Shown one piece after another: positions 26,640-35,919 of a stretch of 64,000 bases of DNA. The stretch is from Hyphomicrobium_A sp963726795 (GTDB taxonomy: Bacteria; Pseudomonadota; Alphaproteobacteria; Rhizobiales; Hyphomicrobiaceae), in contig CAVSDD010000007.1 in assembly GCA_963726795.1 (NCBI GenBank), forward strand, positions 310,001-374,000, read 5' to 3'. Numbering within the stretch: the first letter of the stretch is position 1; each line of letters starts with the position of its first letter. The notes under the pieces were generated by a model. It saw nothing but the letters and a program-made list of their open reading frames with translations, was not told the DNA's origin and ran no database searches. The position numbers were made by a program, and so were the translations under genes.

Positions 26640-27707
26640 TTGCTCCCCGTTCGGGGCAAGTCTCGGCGTTCGATTGAATCCATCGCGATCGCGCGGCCGC
26701 CTACGTTATTGAATGGCGCGAGCCCATACGTCTGCGTGCGGATAACGTACCTATTTTTCGCTGCTTGTGGCTCCACTGAGCAGTCGCAAAAATGCCTGCA
26801 AGTGAAACGCGCACCGGCAGCGAGCCAAGTGTCCCGACTTTCAGAAATCACAACCGACGTGACGGAGTTCGATCTTCACTTTGATGAAGACGGGCACGCC
26901 TCCAATCTATCCGAGCAGTCGACGGCGCGCGCACTCAAGGTCAAGCTTTCGCCGCGCCGCCAGCCTATCGAACGATTTGCTCAGGAAATGCACTCGCAAG
27001 CCCGCGATCAGGCATCTCACCTCGACCCGATCGTCCGGACCGCGGTCGAGACGGATTGCGCCTCGGAGTTTATCCTAACTGACGTGCGCCGGCCCACAGG
27101 AGGTCGCGCTAAACGCCTTCTCGATATCGCTATCGCGACGGCAGCACTCGCCGTGCTGTCACCTCTCATTGCGATCGTCGCTCTGCTGATTCGCACGACG
27201 ATGGGACGGCCGATTTTCTTCTGGCAACTGCGCCTCGGATATGGAGGCCGGTCATTTCGTTGCGTGAAATTCCGCACGATGGTCAAGGACGCGGAAACAG
27301 CACTTCAGCTCCATCTCGTCAACAATCCAGAAGCCGCTCTTGAATGGCAGGAGCGCCAGAAGCTCCAGAATGACCCGCGCATCACAATGCTCGGGTACCT
27401 TCTGCGCCGTTCAAGCATCGATGAGCTGCCCCAGCTTCTGTGCGTCCTCAAAGGCGATATGAGCTGTGTTGGGCCGCGTCCAATTCTTGAAGTCGAGATC
27501 CCCCACTACGGCACTTACTGGCGGGAGTACATTAGGGTGCGGCCGGGCCTCACGGGGCTGTGGCAGGTCAGCGGACGCAGCAGCGTTAGCTACAGCCGCC
27601 GCGTCCGCCTCGATCGGTTCTACGTCCGGACTTGGTCGCTTTGGCGTGATCTCGGGATCCTCTTCTGGACGATCCCCGCCCTGCTCAGATCCAACGAGAC
27701 GGCCTGA
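26640..27707 (+). CDS. Initiating phosphoglycosyl transferase (WcaJ/ExoY-type), catalytic dyad intact
   Basis: The open frame gives 355 residues from TTG 26640, but the first 110 or so are poorly convincing and the true start may be ATG 26985. The conserved part begins GGRAKRLLDIAIATAALAVL with a membrane-inserted helix, followed by RLGYGGRSFRCVKFRTMV and RRSSIDELPQLLCVLKGDMS with the Asp-Glu dyad (Asp261, Glu262 in this numbering), then VGPRPI and RPGLTGLWQVSGRS. It transfers a sugar phosphate from a UDP-sugar to undecaprenyl phosphate at the inner membrane, starting the EPS repeat unit. Confidence 0.88.
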   Translation: MLPVRGKSRRSIESIAIARPPTLLNGASPYVCVRITYLFFAACGSTEQSQKCLQVKRAPAASQVSRLSEITTDVTEFDLHFDEDGHASNLSEQSTARALKVKLSPRRQPIERFAQEMHSQARDQASHLDPIVRTAVETDCASEFILTDVRRPTGGRAKRLLDIAIATAALAVLSPLIAIVALLIRTTMGRPIFFWQLRLGYGGRSFRCVKFRTMVKDAETALQLHLVNNPEAALEWQERQKLQNDPRITMLGYLLRRSSIDELPQLLCVLKGDMSCVGPRPILEVEIPHYGTYWREYIRVRPGLTGLWQVSGRSSVSYSRRVRLDRFYVRTWSLWRDLGILFWTIPALLRSNETA

Positions 27708-27709
27708 GG

Positions 27710-28066
27710 TCAGTGTTTCTTGACGGGTTCGGCACTGCCGCGGCTCGAGCTGGAAGTCGAAGATTCCATGTCTCCTGAGCGCACCTTCGGTCGCTTTGCA
27801 CTGCGCGCGACTGCAAAAAGGCCGATCAGATAGGCGCTCTGCTGAACCACCAACAGAATCAACAAGACCCCAATTGTGCGGCCAAGCGACCACCCGAAAA
27901 ATAGAGCTGCTGCGATTGTCGCAATACCGAAGACGCTCGATGCGGCAAAGAGCATGTTCACGCGGAAGCGCAATCCGATTGCGAGGCCAGAAACGGCGGC
28001 TGCAAGCACTGCAAACAGCAAGGCGGATCCTCGCGTGTAGTCACGTTCGTGACGAGCAGCCGCCAA
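27710..28066 (-). CDS. Small membrane protein of unknown function
   Basis: 118 residues with three hydrophobic segments (about 13-33, 36-56 and 62-86) and a charged, serine-rich tail (SSTSSSSRGSAEPVKKH). Start appears to be TTG 28066. Convergent with the phosphoglycosyl transferase, 2 bp between stop codons. Small membrane proteins near ExoY-type transferases can modulate them (as ExoX does in rhizobia), but similarity to ExoX was not established. Confidence 0.6.
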   Translation of the reverse strand: MAAARHERDYTRGSALLFAVLAAAVSGLAIGLRFRVNMLFAASSVFGIATIAAALFFGWSLGRTIGVLLILLVVQQSAYLIGLFAVARSAKRPKVRSGDMESSTSSSSRGSAEPVKKH

Positions 28067-28169
28067 TGTGCGACATCCACGCCGATTTGCAATGGGGGGG
28101 TCGGCATCAGCTCACTCGCCGCTTGACGCGTCCATAGCTGCGTTTCGGTAATTAACCTAGCTATTCGGC

Positions 28170-29342
28170 CTAAGCGCCCGCATCGACCTCTGCCATCAGG
28201 GTCAGGTATCGGTGTGCCACCGCGCGCCAGGAGAAACGTTCTGCGCGAGCAAAACCCTGCTGGACGAGTTTCCCACGCAGGGCAGTATTGCTGCGCAGAC
28301 GTACAACTGCATCGAGCCAAGCACTCAGATCATCGGGCTCGGCGTATAGGGCCGCATCGGCGCAGATTTCGGGTAGGCAGGGTGCTGTCGAAGCGACGAC
28401 CGGGCATCCGTGCGCCATAGCCTCGACCGCCGGGAGCCCAAATCCCTCGATGCGCGAGGGAAAGAGGAAGCACACAGCTTCCGACAGGGCCTTAGCAAGG
28501 TCGTCATCGCTGATCCGGCCGAGGATGCGGACGTTCTTTTCATCGTCAAAGGCGGCGGCCCCAGAATCGCCAGCCACCCAGAGGTCAATACCGACCTCAT
28601 CCAGCAGCGGGGCGAGCCGAACCAGGATTTCAGTATTCTTGTATTTCTCGGGGCGGCCGAAGCACAACGCGAAGGGCCGCTGATTCTCCGTACTGAGCAG
28701 GGATCGCAATTTGTCCCAGCGCTTGGCGTGATCGGCCCCATTGTAGGCAGCGACGATCTTATCCCTTGGCGCAATACCGAATTTAGCAAGGTGCTCCTTC
28801 GACAACCCGGAAACCGTCGTAATCCGCGCGGCGCGCCGGCCCACGAGCGGCAGGATAATCCGATGCGCCAGGCGAAAGCTCGCCGAGTAGCTTTCCGGCA
28901 TGAACCGCGTGTGGAGATCGTGGATACAAGCGATGTGCCGCGAGCAGGCAATCGGCGCTAGGTTGCAAAAGCTCAGCAATCCGCCTTTCACGAAGAACGG
29001 AAGCTGAGCCTGAACCCAGAACTGCGGCAGGCGCGGATACGTGAATTCCCTGACAATCGTCGTTGGGATGCACTCGAATTTTTCGTCGGATTCACAAGGG
29101 GTTACGAGGCGGAGATCGAGGTCTAACGTGAGGGGATGTCCCTCGGCGATGAGGGTGTCGAGGGCGCGCGTGACCTCGCGCGCATAGCGCGAAACGCCGT
29201 TGCGCTTGAGCGTGAGGAAGTCCCCGTTGATCGCCCACTGGCGCCGCGGCGCGCCACGCCTGCCCGCTAACGAATTAAATTCGCTGGCACATACTGTGCC
29301 GGGGAGATCAAGGGCGGCTGCGGCGCGCTGCGAGGTTTTCAC
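28170..29342 (-). CDS. Family 4 glycosyltransferase
   Basis: 390 residues. The N-terminal domain shows NGVSRYAREVTRAL and CIHDLHTRFMPESYS. The C-terminal domain starts PFALCFGRPEKYKNTEILVR and has the donor site FPSRIEGFGLPAVEAMAHGC, with two conserved glutamates. Typical of WfcD/WbaZ-like EPS transferases. Reads opposite to the next GT4 gene; their divergent starts share 135 bp of intergenic sequence. Confidence 0.9.
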   Translation of the reverse strand: MKTSQRAAAALDLPGTVCASEFNSLAGRRGAPRRQWAINGDFLTLKRNGVSRYAREVTRALDTLIAEGHPLTLDLDLRLVTPCESDEKFECIPTTIVREFTYPRLPQFWVQAQLPFFVKGGLLSFCNLAPIACSRHIACIHDLHTRFMPESYSASFRLAHRIILPLVGRRAARITTVSGLSKEHLAKFGIAPRDKIVAAYNGADHAKRWDKLRSLLSTENQRPFALCFGRPEKYKNTEILVRLAPLLDEVGIDLWVAGDSGAAAFDDEKNVRILGRISDDDLAKALSEAVCFLFPSRIEGFGLPAVEAMAHGCPVVASTAPCLPEICADAALYAEPDDLSAWLDAVVRLRSNTALRGKLVQQGFARAERFSWRAVAHRYLTLMAEVDAGA

Positions 29343-29477
29343 GGGTTAACCAGGATGAGGGCCTCTCGTTACCCGGTAAAATACGGCCCCGCGTGCCCCC
29401 CGGCACGTACCTCCTTCGGTCAGCCTTACCGCCATTTGTCCCGCGGAAATTGCCGATATTCCCGCCATTATGAACGA

Positions 29478-30872
29478 ATGAACCCGGGGATGAACCACAC
29501 GCGCGCACCCGCCCGAAACTTATCCTCCGCCGATGGCCCGTCAGGTCCGGCGCTGGAGCGCGTCGTCGTCATCAACGACGACAGCGTCGAGAGCGGCGGG
29601 GCAGCCGGGATCGCGCTCGCCTCCATACGACAGCTCTGCGCGCGCGCCATTCCCGTCACGATGCTGACCGGCGACGCCGGCGCGAACGCGGACCTCGCCC
29701 ACCTCGGCGTCGACGTCGTCTCACTCGGCGGCCGCCACATCCTCGAAGGCAACCGCGCCAGCGCCGCCTTCCGCGGCCTCTACAGCGCCAGGACCGCGGA
29801 GCTGCTTGGGCGCTGGATCGAAGCCAACGACACGCCCGGCACCGTCTATCACCTGCACAACTGGCACAAGGTGCTGTCAGCGGCGGCCTTCGTGCCCTTG
29901 CGCAAGGTAGCGTCGCGCCTCGTACTCTCGGCGCACGACTACTTCCTCACCTGTCCCAACGGCGGCTACTTCCATTACCCGCGCGGCGAGATCTGCAATC
30001 GCACGCCGCTGGGCGCCGCCTGCCTGCTCGCCTCATGCGACAAGCGCCACTACGGTCACAAGCTGTGGCGCGTCGCCAGGGGCGCCGTGCGCCAGCGCGT
30101 ATTCAACCTGGCCGACACCGAGGCAACCGTGCTGGCCGTGCACGAGGGCATGCGCCCGCTGCTCGAACGCGGCGGCGTGCGTCCCGACGCCATCGGCCTG
30201 CTGCGCAATCCCGTCTCCCCCTGGCGGTCCGCACGCGTCAGCGCCGAGGGCAACAAAACGTTCCTATTCGTCGGCCGGCTCGAGGAGGACAAGGGCGTCC
30301 GCATCCTGGCGCTAGCCGCGCGACGCGCCGGCGTGCCCCTGCGCATCATTGGCACCGGCCCTCTGGCCGAAACCTTGAGGCGCGACTTTCCCGAAATCGA
30401 AATGTGCGGCTGGAGAACAAAAGCCGAGATTGCTGAGCTCGCGCGCGATGCGCGAGCCCTCGTGATGCCCAGCCGCTGGCGCGAGACCTTTGGGCTCGTG
30501 GCGCTCGAAGCCGCGATGAGCGGCATCCCCGTCATCGGCTCGCGAGCCGCCCTCATAACCGAGGACCTCTTGCGCCTTGGCATCGGCATCGGCTGCGAGC
30601 CCGAGGTGGACTCCCTCGCATACGCGCTCAGCACCATTTCGTCCGACAATCGAGCGGTTGCGACCATGAGCCAAAAAGGGTTCACGACCGCGCGCCTGCT
30701 TGCTCCGACTCCGGCCGACTGGTGCAACGGATTGATCGCGCTTTACCGGCGCAAGCTGAGCGCCGGATATAGCGGTGAGGCTCTAATCAAGCGGATGCCG
30801 CGCCAAGGCGGCGAGCACCATGCGCGCGTGCGGCCCCTGCCCGGCTCCGCAGCGAAAGTCGCTGGTAGCTGA
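29478..30872 (+). CDS. Family 4 glycosyltransferase
   Basis: 464 residues from ATG 29478 (ATG 29490 equally possible; the frame is open to 29355). ERVVVINDDSVESGGAAGIA starts the N-terminal Rossmann domain. YHLHNWHKVLS and SAHDYFLTCPNGGYFHYPRG are typical of this GT4 subgroup. The C-terminal domain has FLFVGRLEEDKGVRIL and MPSRWRETFGLVALEAAMSG. GC content is visibly higher than in flanking genes. Its last 86 bp overlap the end of the convergent Wzy-like gene. Confidence 0.9.
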   Translation: MNPGMNHTRAPARNLSSADGPSGPALERVVVINDDSVESGGAAGIALASIRQLCARAIPVTMLTGDAGANADLAHLGVDVVSLGGRHILEGNRASAAFRGLYSARTAELLGRWIEANDTPGTVYHLHNWHKVLSAAAFVPLRKVASRLVLSAHDYFLTCPNGGYFHYPRGEICNRTPLGAACLLASCDKRHYGHKLWRVARGAVRQRVFNLADTEATVLAVHEGMRPLLERGGVRPDAIGLLRNPVSPWRSARVSAEGNKTFLFVGRLEEDKGVRILALAARRAGVPLRIIGTGPLAETLRRDFPEIEMCGWRTKAEIAELARDARALVMPSRWRETFGLVALEAAMSGIPVIGSRAALITEDLLRLGIGIGCEPEVDSLAYALSTISSDNRAVATMSQKGFTTARLLAPTPADWCNGLIALYRRKLSAGYSGEALIKRMPRQGGEHHARVRPLPGSAAKVAGS

Positions 30873-32223
30873 GCACCACCGCGCTGCCGAGGAAGAAGTT
30901 GATCCCCGGATCTGCCGCTCCTCCCGCAATTGCCGCAGTCAGCAAGCCCGCTAGACACGACGAGCGCACGCTCAAAGCGATGGGACGAATGTCCTCATCG
31001 CCAGCAACTTGCGGACGGTTGGCGCGGATAAGCTCCAGCACCAGAAGCGCTATCATGATCGCTCCCGCGATTCCGAGCTGCGACAGCACTGCGATGGGCC
31101 ACGATGAGGCTCGCGAGCTTCCAAGCCCCACACCGAGCCCCGCGGTCTCCAGGACCGACTGCAGGCTCGTCTCGTTCCAATAGGCGCGCTCCATTCCCGA
31201 TGCCGATGACGCCTTATTGAGTATGAGCGCATCGAAGATGCGTTCGACGGGCTCAAGCATACCCGGATCCAGCAGCAGGGCGGCGAGCACACCGATCACC
31301 AGCGCGAATGCTCCGCCGAGCAGCACCAGATCGGGCCAGCGCAACCGGTTTTGCAGCACTGCGCCTGCGACGGATGCTAAGGCGACCGCAGCCAGGACAG
31401 CGCCGGCAACATAGGCCGTCGAGGACGTCGACAGCAGCAGCAGCACAATCAGTGCGATTGAAAGGGCGAGCGCATAACGATGACGCGTCAGCTTCCAATA
31501 GGTGAAGGTGAAGGCCAGCAGAGCGATCGTGGCGCCGCCGAAGCCGGAAGCTTCCGAATAGGCTCCGGCAATGCGCCAGATTCCTACGATATCGACTCCG
31601 GTGACCATCGCATACGAGGCTGACCGCAGCGGCGCCAGGATGTCGGGGACGCCGCCGATCTTGCCGAGAAAGTCGATGCCTCCCAGCGCGACGTGCACGG
31701 TCGCCATCGCGAAGTACCCCTGCTTGATCGCATCGAACATCTTCCGCTGCAGCAGCAGAACGCTGACGGCAAAGAAGGTCAGGATGCCCAAGAGCAAATA
31801 CATGGTCTGAGTGATGTTTCCACTGACCGGCGCCAAAAGCACCTCGACGATGCCGCCACCTTCGCCGTCGTGGCGCTGCGGAATAAACACCGCCGTCTGA
31901 CCGGCAAATATTCTGGGCAGCAGGTAGGCGCCCGCCGCCACGTAGACCGCCAGCAGCAAGAGCAGCCAGGCCGACGGCTGCTGCGCAAACACGGTGCCGA
32001 TCTCCCGGAAGCTGTCCCGGCGCAGCACCACGCTCACGAGCAACGCCGCGGCGAACACGACATATATCAGCGGGGACGAGCCCCCAACCGCCGGCAGATT
32101 GGCAATCGCGGTGGCTCCGAAGGCGAGCGATACAATCAGCGATACCAGCAGCGGCGCGCTGGAGCGCAGGGCGAACAGATAGATGACGCCGCAAACGATG
32201 AGACCGGCGATTGACGGGATCAT
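30787..32223 (-). CDS. Polytopic membrane protein, Wzy/O-antigen ligase-like
   Basis: 478 residues with about eleven hydrophobic segments and a large loop after about residue 110, followed by GAYSEASGFGGATIALLAF and a second periplasmic loop (SASGMERAYWNETSLQSVLETAGLGVGLGSSRAS). This arrangement is typical of polymerases and ligases of polysaccharide synthesis. Wzy (repeat-unit polymerase) fits the locus, since a Wzz and a Wzx are also encoded. It is the last gene of the minus-strand run starting at 35645; its stop region overlaps the convergent GT4 by 86 bp. Confidence 0.8.
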   Translation of the reverse strand: MIPSIAGLIVCGVIYLFALRSSAPLLVSLIVSLAFGATAIANLPAVGGSSPLIYVVFAAALLVSVVLRRDSFREIGTVFAQQPSAWLLLLLAVYVAAGAYLLPRIFAGQTAVFIPQRHDGEGGGIVEVLLAPVSGNITQTMYLLLGILTFFAVSVLLLQRKMFDAIKQGYFAMATVHVALGGIDFLGKIGGVPDILAPLRSASYAMVTGVDIVGIWRIAGAYSEASGFGGATIALLAFTFTYWKLTRHRYALALSIALIVLLLLSTSSTAYVAGAVLAAVALASVAGAVLQNRLRWPDLVLLGGAFALVIGVLAALLLDPGMLEPVERIFDALILNKASSASGMERAYWNETSLQSVLETAGLGVGLGSSRASSWPIAVLSQLGIAGAIMIALLVLELIRANRPQVAGDEDIRPIALSVRSSCLAGLLTAAIAGGAADPGINFFLGSAVVLSYQRLSLRSRAGAARAHGARRLGAASA

Positions 32224-32301
32224 GCTGATCGCCCCATCAGCCAGGCGCGTCCAGGTTGTAGTGCCTCGTCGCTATCAGTAAAAAGCCGATAGCTCATGGC
32301 G

Positions 32302-32886
32302 CTAGTCCTCGGAGCGGCCGGCGCTAGCCAGCGACTTGAAGAGAATGCCGATGTCGCTGCGTAGGGACCAACTGAACTCGTAGCCGGCGTCGGTCGCAGC
32401 GTTACTGGGCGCAGCAACAGGGGTCGCAAGAGCAGCGGCCAAGCGCCATTCGCCAGTGACGCCGGGACGGGCCGTCAACCGGACGGAGGCGCAGCGTTCG
32501 CTTGAGTTGGAGACTTGAACCCGAAGCGGCAGAGGCCCAACGCAGCTCATGTCACCCTTCAAAACATTGAAGAGTTGCGGGAGCTTTTCGATTCCCGATT
32601 GCGCCAAGAGGACCCCAAGCGCGGCCGGATCGGCGCTGCCGTTTTGGGTCGTGCGGAAGCGATGGCACTCGATCGTACGCCCCGCAAAGCCAACGCGCGG
32701 CTCCCGGCGCAGCACGGGTCTTCCCATGGTTAGAAGGACCAGAACGGCGACCACGGCGAGCAGGGGCGCCAGAAGCACCAAAGCTGCAAGCGCGACCGCA
32801 ATATCGAGCCCACGTTTCAGCCATCCGCCGACGGGCCGAGAACCTGACGCAGGGTAAATCTCGTCGTGTGGCGCTGCGATCGTCAT
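32302..32886 (-). CDS. Phosphoglycosyl transferase homologue lacking the catalytic dyad
   Basis: 194 residues from ATG 32886, which overlaps the PIG-L stop (ATGA). It keeps the family layout: re-entrant helix (KRGLDIAVALAALVLLAPLL), VGFAGRTIECHRFRT, LPQLFNVLKGDMSCVGPLPL and ARPGVTGEWRL. The catalytic segment that should read S-x-D-E-L-P-Q is GIEKLPQ, so the Asp-Glu dyad is Glu100-Lys101 and the PRP motif is PLP. A shortened, probably inactive paralogue of the 26640 gene, or a protein with a different role. The residue changes are in frame, not caused by an indel. Confidence 0.75.
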   Translation of the reverse strand: MTIAAPHDEIYPASGSRPVGGWLKRGLDIAVALAALVLLAPLLAVVAVLVLLTMGRPVLRREPRVGFAGRTIECHRFRTTQNGSADPAALGVLLAQSGIEKLPQLFNVLKGDMSCVGPLPLRVQVSNSSERCASVRLTARPGVTGEWRLAAALATPVAAPSNAATDAGYEFSWSLRSDIGILFKSLASAGRSED

Positions 32887-33536
32887 GCAAGCACGGCCTT
32901 GGAGAGCACGAACGCCTCGGCGAGGCGCTCGGGCGCGCGGCTTTCCATCCCGCGCAACCGTGCCAGTGCCGTGAAGGTATCGGCGTCGAACCAATCCTTG
33001 GAACGCTGCGTGGCAAAGTGATCATGCAGTAGCGAAATCTTGCGATCGAGCGTTGCCTGGCTGATCGGTTGATAGAGGTTCGGGCGGCCAATATCGCCGT
33101 CCCACTTGGGAATCTCGTATTCCAGGATCACGTGGTCGCGGAAAGAATTCCAAGTGAGCTGCGCGACCTCGCGATGATCCTGATGCGCGTCATCGCGACG
33201 GTGAGTTAGGACGACATCCGGGTTGTTCTCACGTTTCAGCGTCTCGAAGCAGTCCTTGAGCTCCGCGCCCTGGTAGGGAAAGTAGCCGTCGCGGAACTCG
33301 AAGAGCGAGATGCGCGCGCGCGCGGCGCCCTTGAGGAACGACTCGGCGGATTGCCAGGCCTCCTTCGAGCGAAGACCGGGCGCGCTCAAGACGACCCAAT
33401 GGACATCCAGGCTGACGCCGCGCGCGACCCAATCCAGGATCGTGCCGCCGCACCCGATCTCTATGTCGTCGGAATGCGCGCCAAGGCACAAGACGCGTAA
33501 CGGTGAACTTGATGTCGTGAGGTTGAGGCTGCGCAT
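32883..33536 (-). CDS. PIG-L family deacetylase
   Basis: 217 residues from ATG 33536. The zinc site AHSDDIEIGCGG is at residues 20-31 (His21, Asp23/Asp24) and the third ligand is in DDAHQDHREVAQ. PIG-L enzymes remove N-acetyl groups from GlcNAc-type sugars on lipids, nucleotides or glycans. Here the likely target is an EPS precursor or sugar nucleotide. It starts 2 bp after the cytidylyltransferase stop and overlaps the next gene by 4 bp, so it is translationally coupled in the operon. Confidence 0.88.
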   Translation of the reverse strand: MRSLNLTTSSSPLRVLCLGAHSDDIEIGCGGTILDWVARGVSLDVHWVVLSAPGLRSKEAWQSAESFLKGAARARISLFEFRDGYFPYQGAELKDCFETLKRENNPDVVLTHRRDDAHQDHREVAQLTWNSFRDHVILEYEIPKWDGDIGRPNLYQPISQATLDRKISLLHDHFATQRSKDWFDADTFTALARLRGMESRAPERLAEAFVLSKAVLA

Positions 33537-33538
33537 GA

Positions 33539-34346
33539 TTATACGACGATGGTCTGACGCTTGGAACTGAGCCCGGCGACCTTGCGCCACGGCATCTCTC
33601 CCTGCTCGATAAGATCCTCGAGCGCTTGGCGATCGCGCAGTGTGTCCATCGGGAGCCAGAATTTATCGTGTCGATAGGCCAACAATTGATCGTCGGCGAT
33701 CAGCCGCGTGAACGGCTCGAGCACCAGCTCCTCACCCTCGTTCATGTAGTCGTAGATCTCCGGACGCATGATAAAGAAGCCGCCGTTGATCCAGATGTCG
33801 GAACGATTGGAGGGCTTCAAACCGGTGACGGCCCCGTCGTCGGCAATCTCGGCGAGGTGGTAGGTGAGCGGTGGACGCACGGCGAGGAAACAGGCCAATT
33901 TGCCGCTTTTCTTGAAGGTTTCGATCATGTGATCGAGGTTAACGTCGCTGAGTCCATCGCTGTAGTTCGCGAGGAACATTTCCTCGTTCTTGACGTGATC
34001 GCGGACGGCCCAGAGACGCTGACCGATGTTGCGCCAGATGCCGGTATCGAGCAGCGTCACGCGCCACTCCTCCTCGGCCTTGCCGAGCAGCTCGACTCTC
34101 TTGACCGTAGCCCGAGACCACGCAGTCCATGTAGCTCTGCGGGCGGTAGTTGAGGAAGAACTCCTTGACGATGTTTGCCTTGTAGCCAAGGCAAAGCACG
34201 AAGTCCTTGTGCCCGTACTGGCTGTAGTACTCCATCAGGTGCAGCAGGATCGGCTGATTGCCGACGGGGACCATGGGCTTGGGAATGTTCTCGGAGTACT
34301 CGCGGATGCGCGTGCCAAGACCACCGCAGAAAAGCACGACCTTCAT
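33539..34346 (-). pseudogene. Glucose-1-phosphate cytidylyltransferase-like nucleotidyltransferase, one frameshift
   Basis: The N-terminal frame starts MKVVLFCGGLGTRIREYSEN with the nucleotidyltransferase loop and IPKPMVPVGNQPILLHLMEY. It shifts at about 34107-34112 (minus-strand TCGGGCTACGG) into ATVKRVELLGKAEEEWRVTL, followed by LANYSDGLSDV, INGGFFIMRPEIYDYM and FWLPMDTLRDRQALEDL. These match the RfbF family that makes CDP-glucose. Repairing one base gives about 268 residues, the family length. The shift is at a short G run, so a sequencing error is plausible. Confidence 0.82.
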
Positions 34347-34348
34347 TG

Positions 34349-35645
34349 TCAGAGCTCCTTGGGATCGACGATCGACACTTCGGGGATGGGCACGATGAAT
34401 TTCGCGCCCCATTCCTTGACCGAGGCCATCTGCTCGATGATCTCGGTCTTGAGGTTCCACGGCAGGATGAGGATGTAGTCGGGCTTTGCCACCGTGATTG
34501 CATCGAGCGGCAGGATCGGGATGTGCATGCCCGGGTGTGAAGCGCCCGTGCTTGTAGGGATTGCGATCGACGGCGAAATCGAGGAAGTCGGTGCCGATCC
34601 CGCAATAGTTGAGCAGCGTGTTGCCCTTGCCCGGCGCCCCATAGGCGCAGATCGATTTGCCGGAGTTTTTCGCCTGGATCAGGAACGAGAGCAGCTTTCT
34701 TTTGGTGCGTTTCACCTGCTCGCCGAACGCTCGGTAGGCTTCGACGTCGAGAAGTCCGTCGGCCTTCTCCTGCTCAGCAAGTGCGCCGACACGCACGGTT
34801 GCGACCTGGGATGAACCGCGATGCGCAAGGTAGACGCGCAGCGATCCACCGTGAGTTGAGAGCTGCTCAACATCGACAACCTTGAGGTCGTGGCGCGCGG
34901 CCATATGCTCGATCGTCGTCAGCGAGAAGTAGGAGAAGTGCTCGTGGTAGATGGTGTCGAACTGGTTCTCCGCCATCAGCCGCGCGATGTGAGGGAATTC
35001 GAGCGTCACCACGCCTTCAGGCTTCAAGAGCCGCTTAATGCCGGCGACGAAATCGTTGAGGTCTGGCACCTGCGCCAGCACGTTGTTGCCGACGATGAGG
35101 TCGGCCTTTTTGCCCTCGCCCGCGAGCGTCTCGGCGAACTCCACGCCGAAGAACTCGGTGCGCGTCGGGATGCCCTTGTCGATCGCCGCCTGCGCCACGT
35201 TGACCGCCGGCTCGATGCCGAGCACCGGCACGCCGAGCGGCAGGAAGTGCTGCAGCAGATAGCCGTCGTTGCTGGCGAGTTCGACGACGAGGCTGTCCTT
35301 GTTGAGCTTGAGGCGATCCTTGATCATCGCGCAGTAGCTGCGCGCGTGCTCGACCCACGAGGTCGAGTAGGACGAGAAGTACGCATACTCGCGGAAGATC
35401 TCTGCGGGGCTGACGTACTCCTTCAACTGCACCAGAAAGCAACTGCCGCACACGAAGGCGTGCAGCGGGAAATACGCCTCGTGCTGATCGAGTTGGTCGG
35501 CCAGCAGGAAGCTCTCGCACAGCGGCGTCATGCCGAGATCGACGAACTCGTGCGTTAACTTGTTGGCGCACAGCCGGCAGGTTCCACCCCCGCCGCGATG
35601 AGGCTTGGCTTCGTCGGTGGAGACGATCGGATGTCCATTCATCAT
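34349..35645 (-). pseudogene. Sugar C-methyltransferase (NDP-hexose, SAM-dependent), one frameshift
   Basis: Begins with a zinc-finger-like domain (CRLCANKLTHEFVDLGMTPL; later CGSCFLVQL), then a SAM-binding domain (VVELASNDGYLLQHFLPLGV), NNVLAQVPDLNDFV and FEFPH-type segments, and the C-terminal domain with GAPGKGNTLLNYCGI. This is the TylC3/NovU-type C-methyltransferase arrangement. At about 34535 the frame shifts; the correct end (HIPILPLDAITVAKPDYILI to PEVSIVDPKEL) is in another frame. It ends 2 bp before the cytidylyltransferase. It probably adds a methyl branch to a CDP-linked keto sugar. Confidence 0.82.
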
Positions 35646-35919
35646 GTTTTTGGAGCCGCTTCGCTGGGGGAAAGACACTGCTGACCCTACCGAGCGCGGC
35701 GCGCGCAAAGAACGGCGCCATTGGAGGTATTCAGCGGACGCCTTCAGCTGATCGTGAGCGCGGCTAATTCTTTCGGACTAGGACATCCGCTCATTACCCT
35801 AGTCGCAGCCCTACGCCCGCTGCTGATATTGGATGGCCTTGAGGGTCGCACCGATTGAGCCAAGCCGGCGCCAGGCTTTTGCGGTGCTCCGTTTCAGAAA
35901 CTGGCGAAAGGGTTTCCCA

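Noticed and set aside
31693..32214. 173-residue plus-strand frame inside the Wzy-like gene
   Set aside because: Reverse complement of membrane helices gives a Gln/Arg/His-rich artefact.
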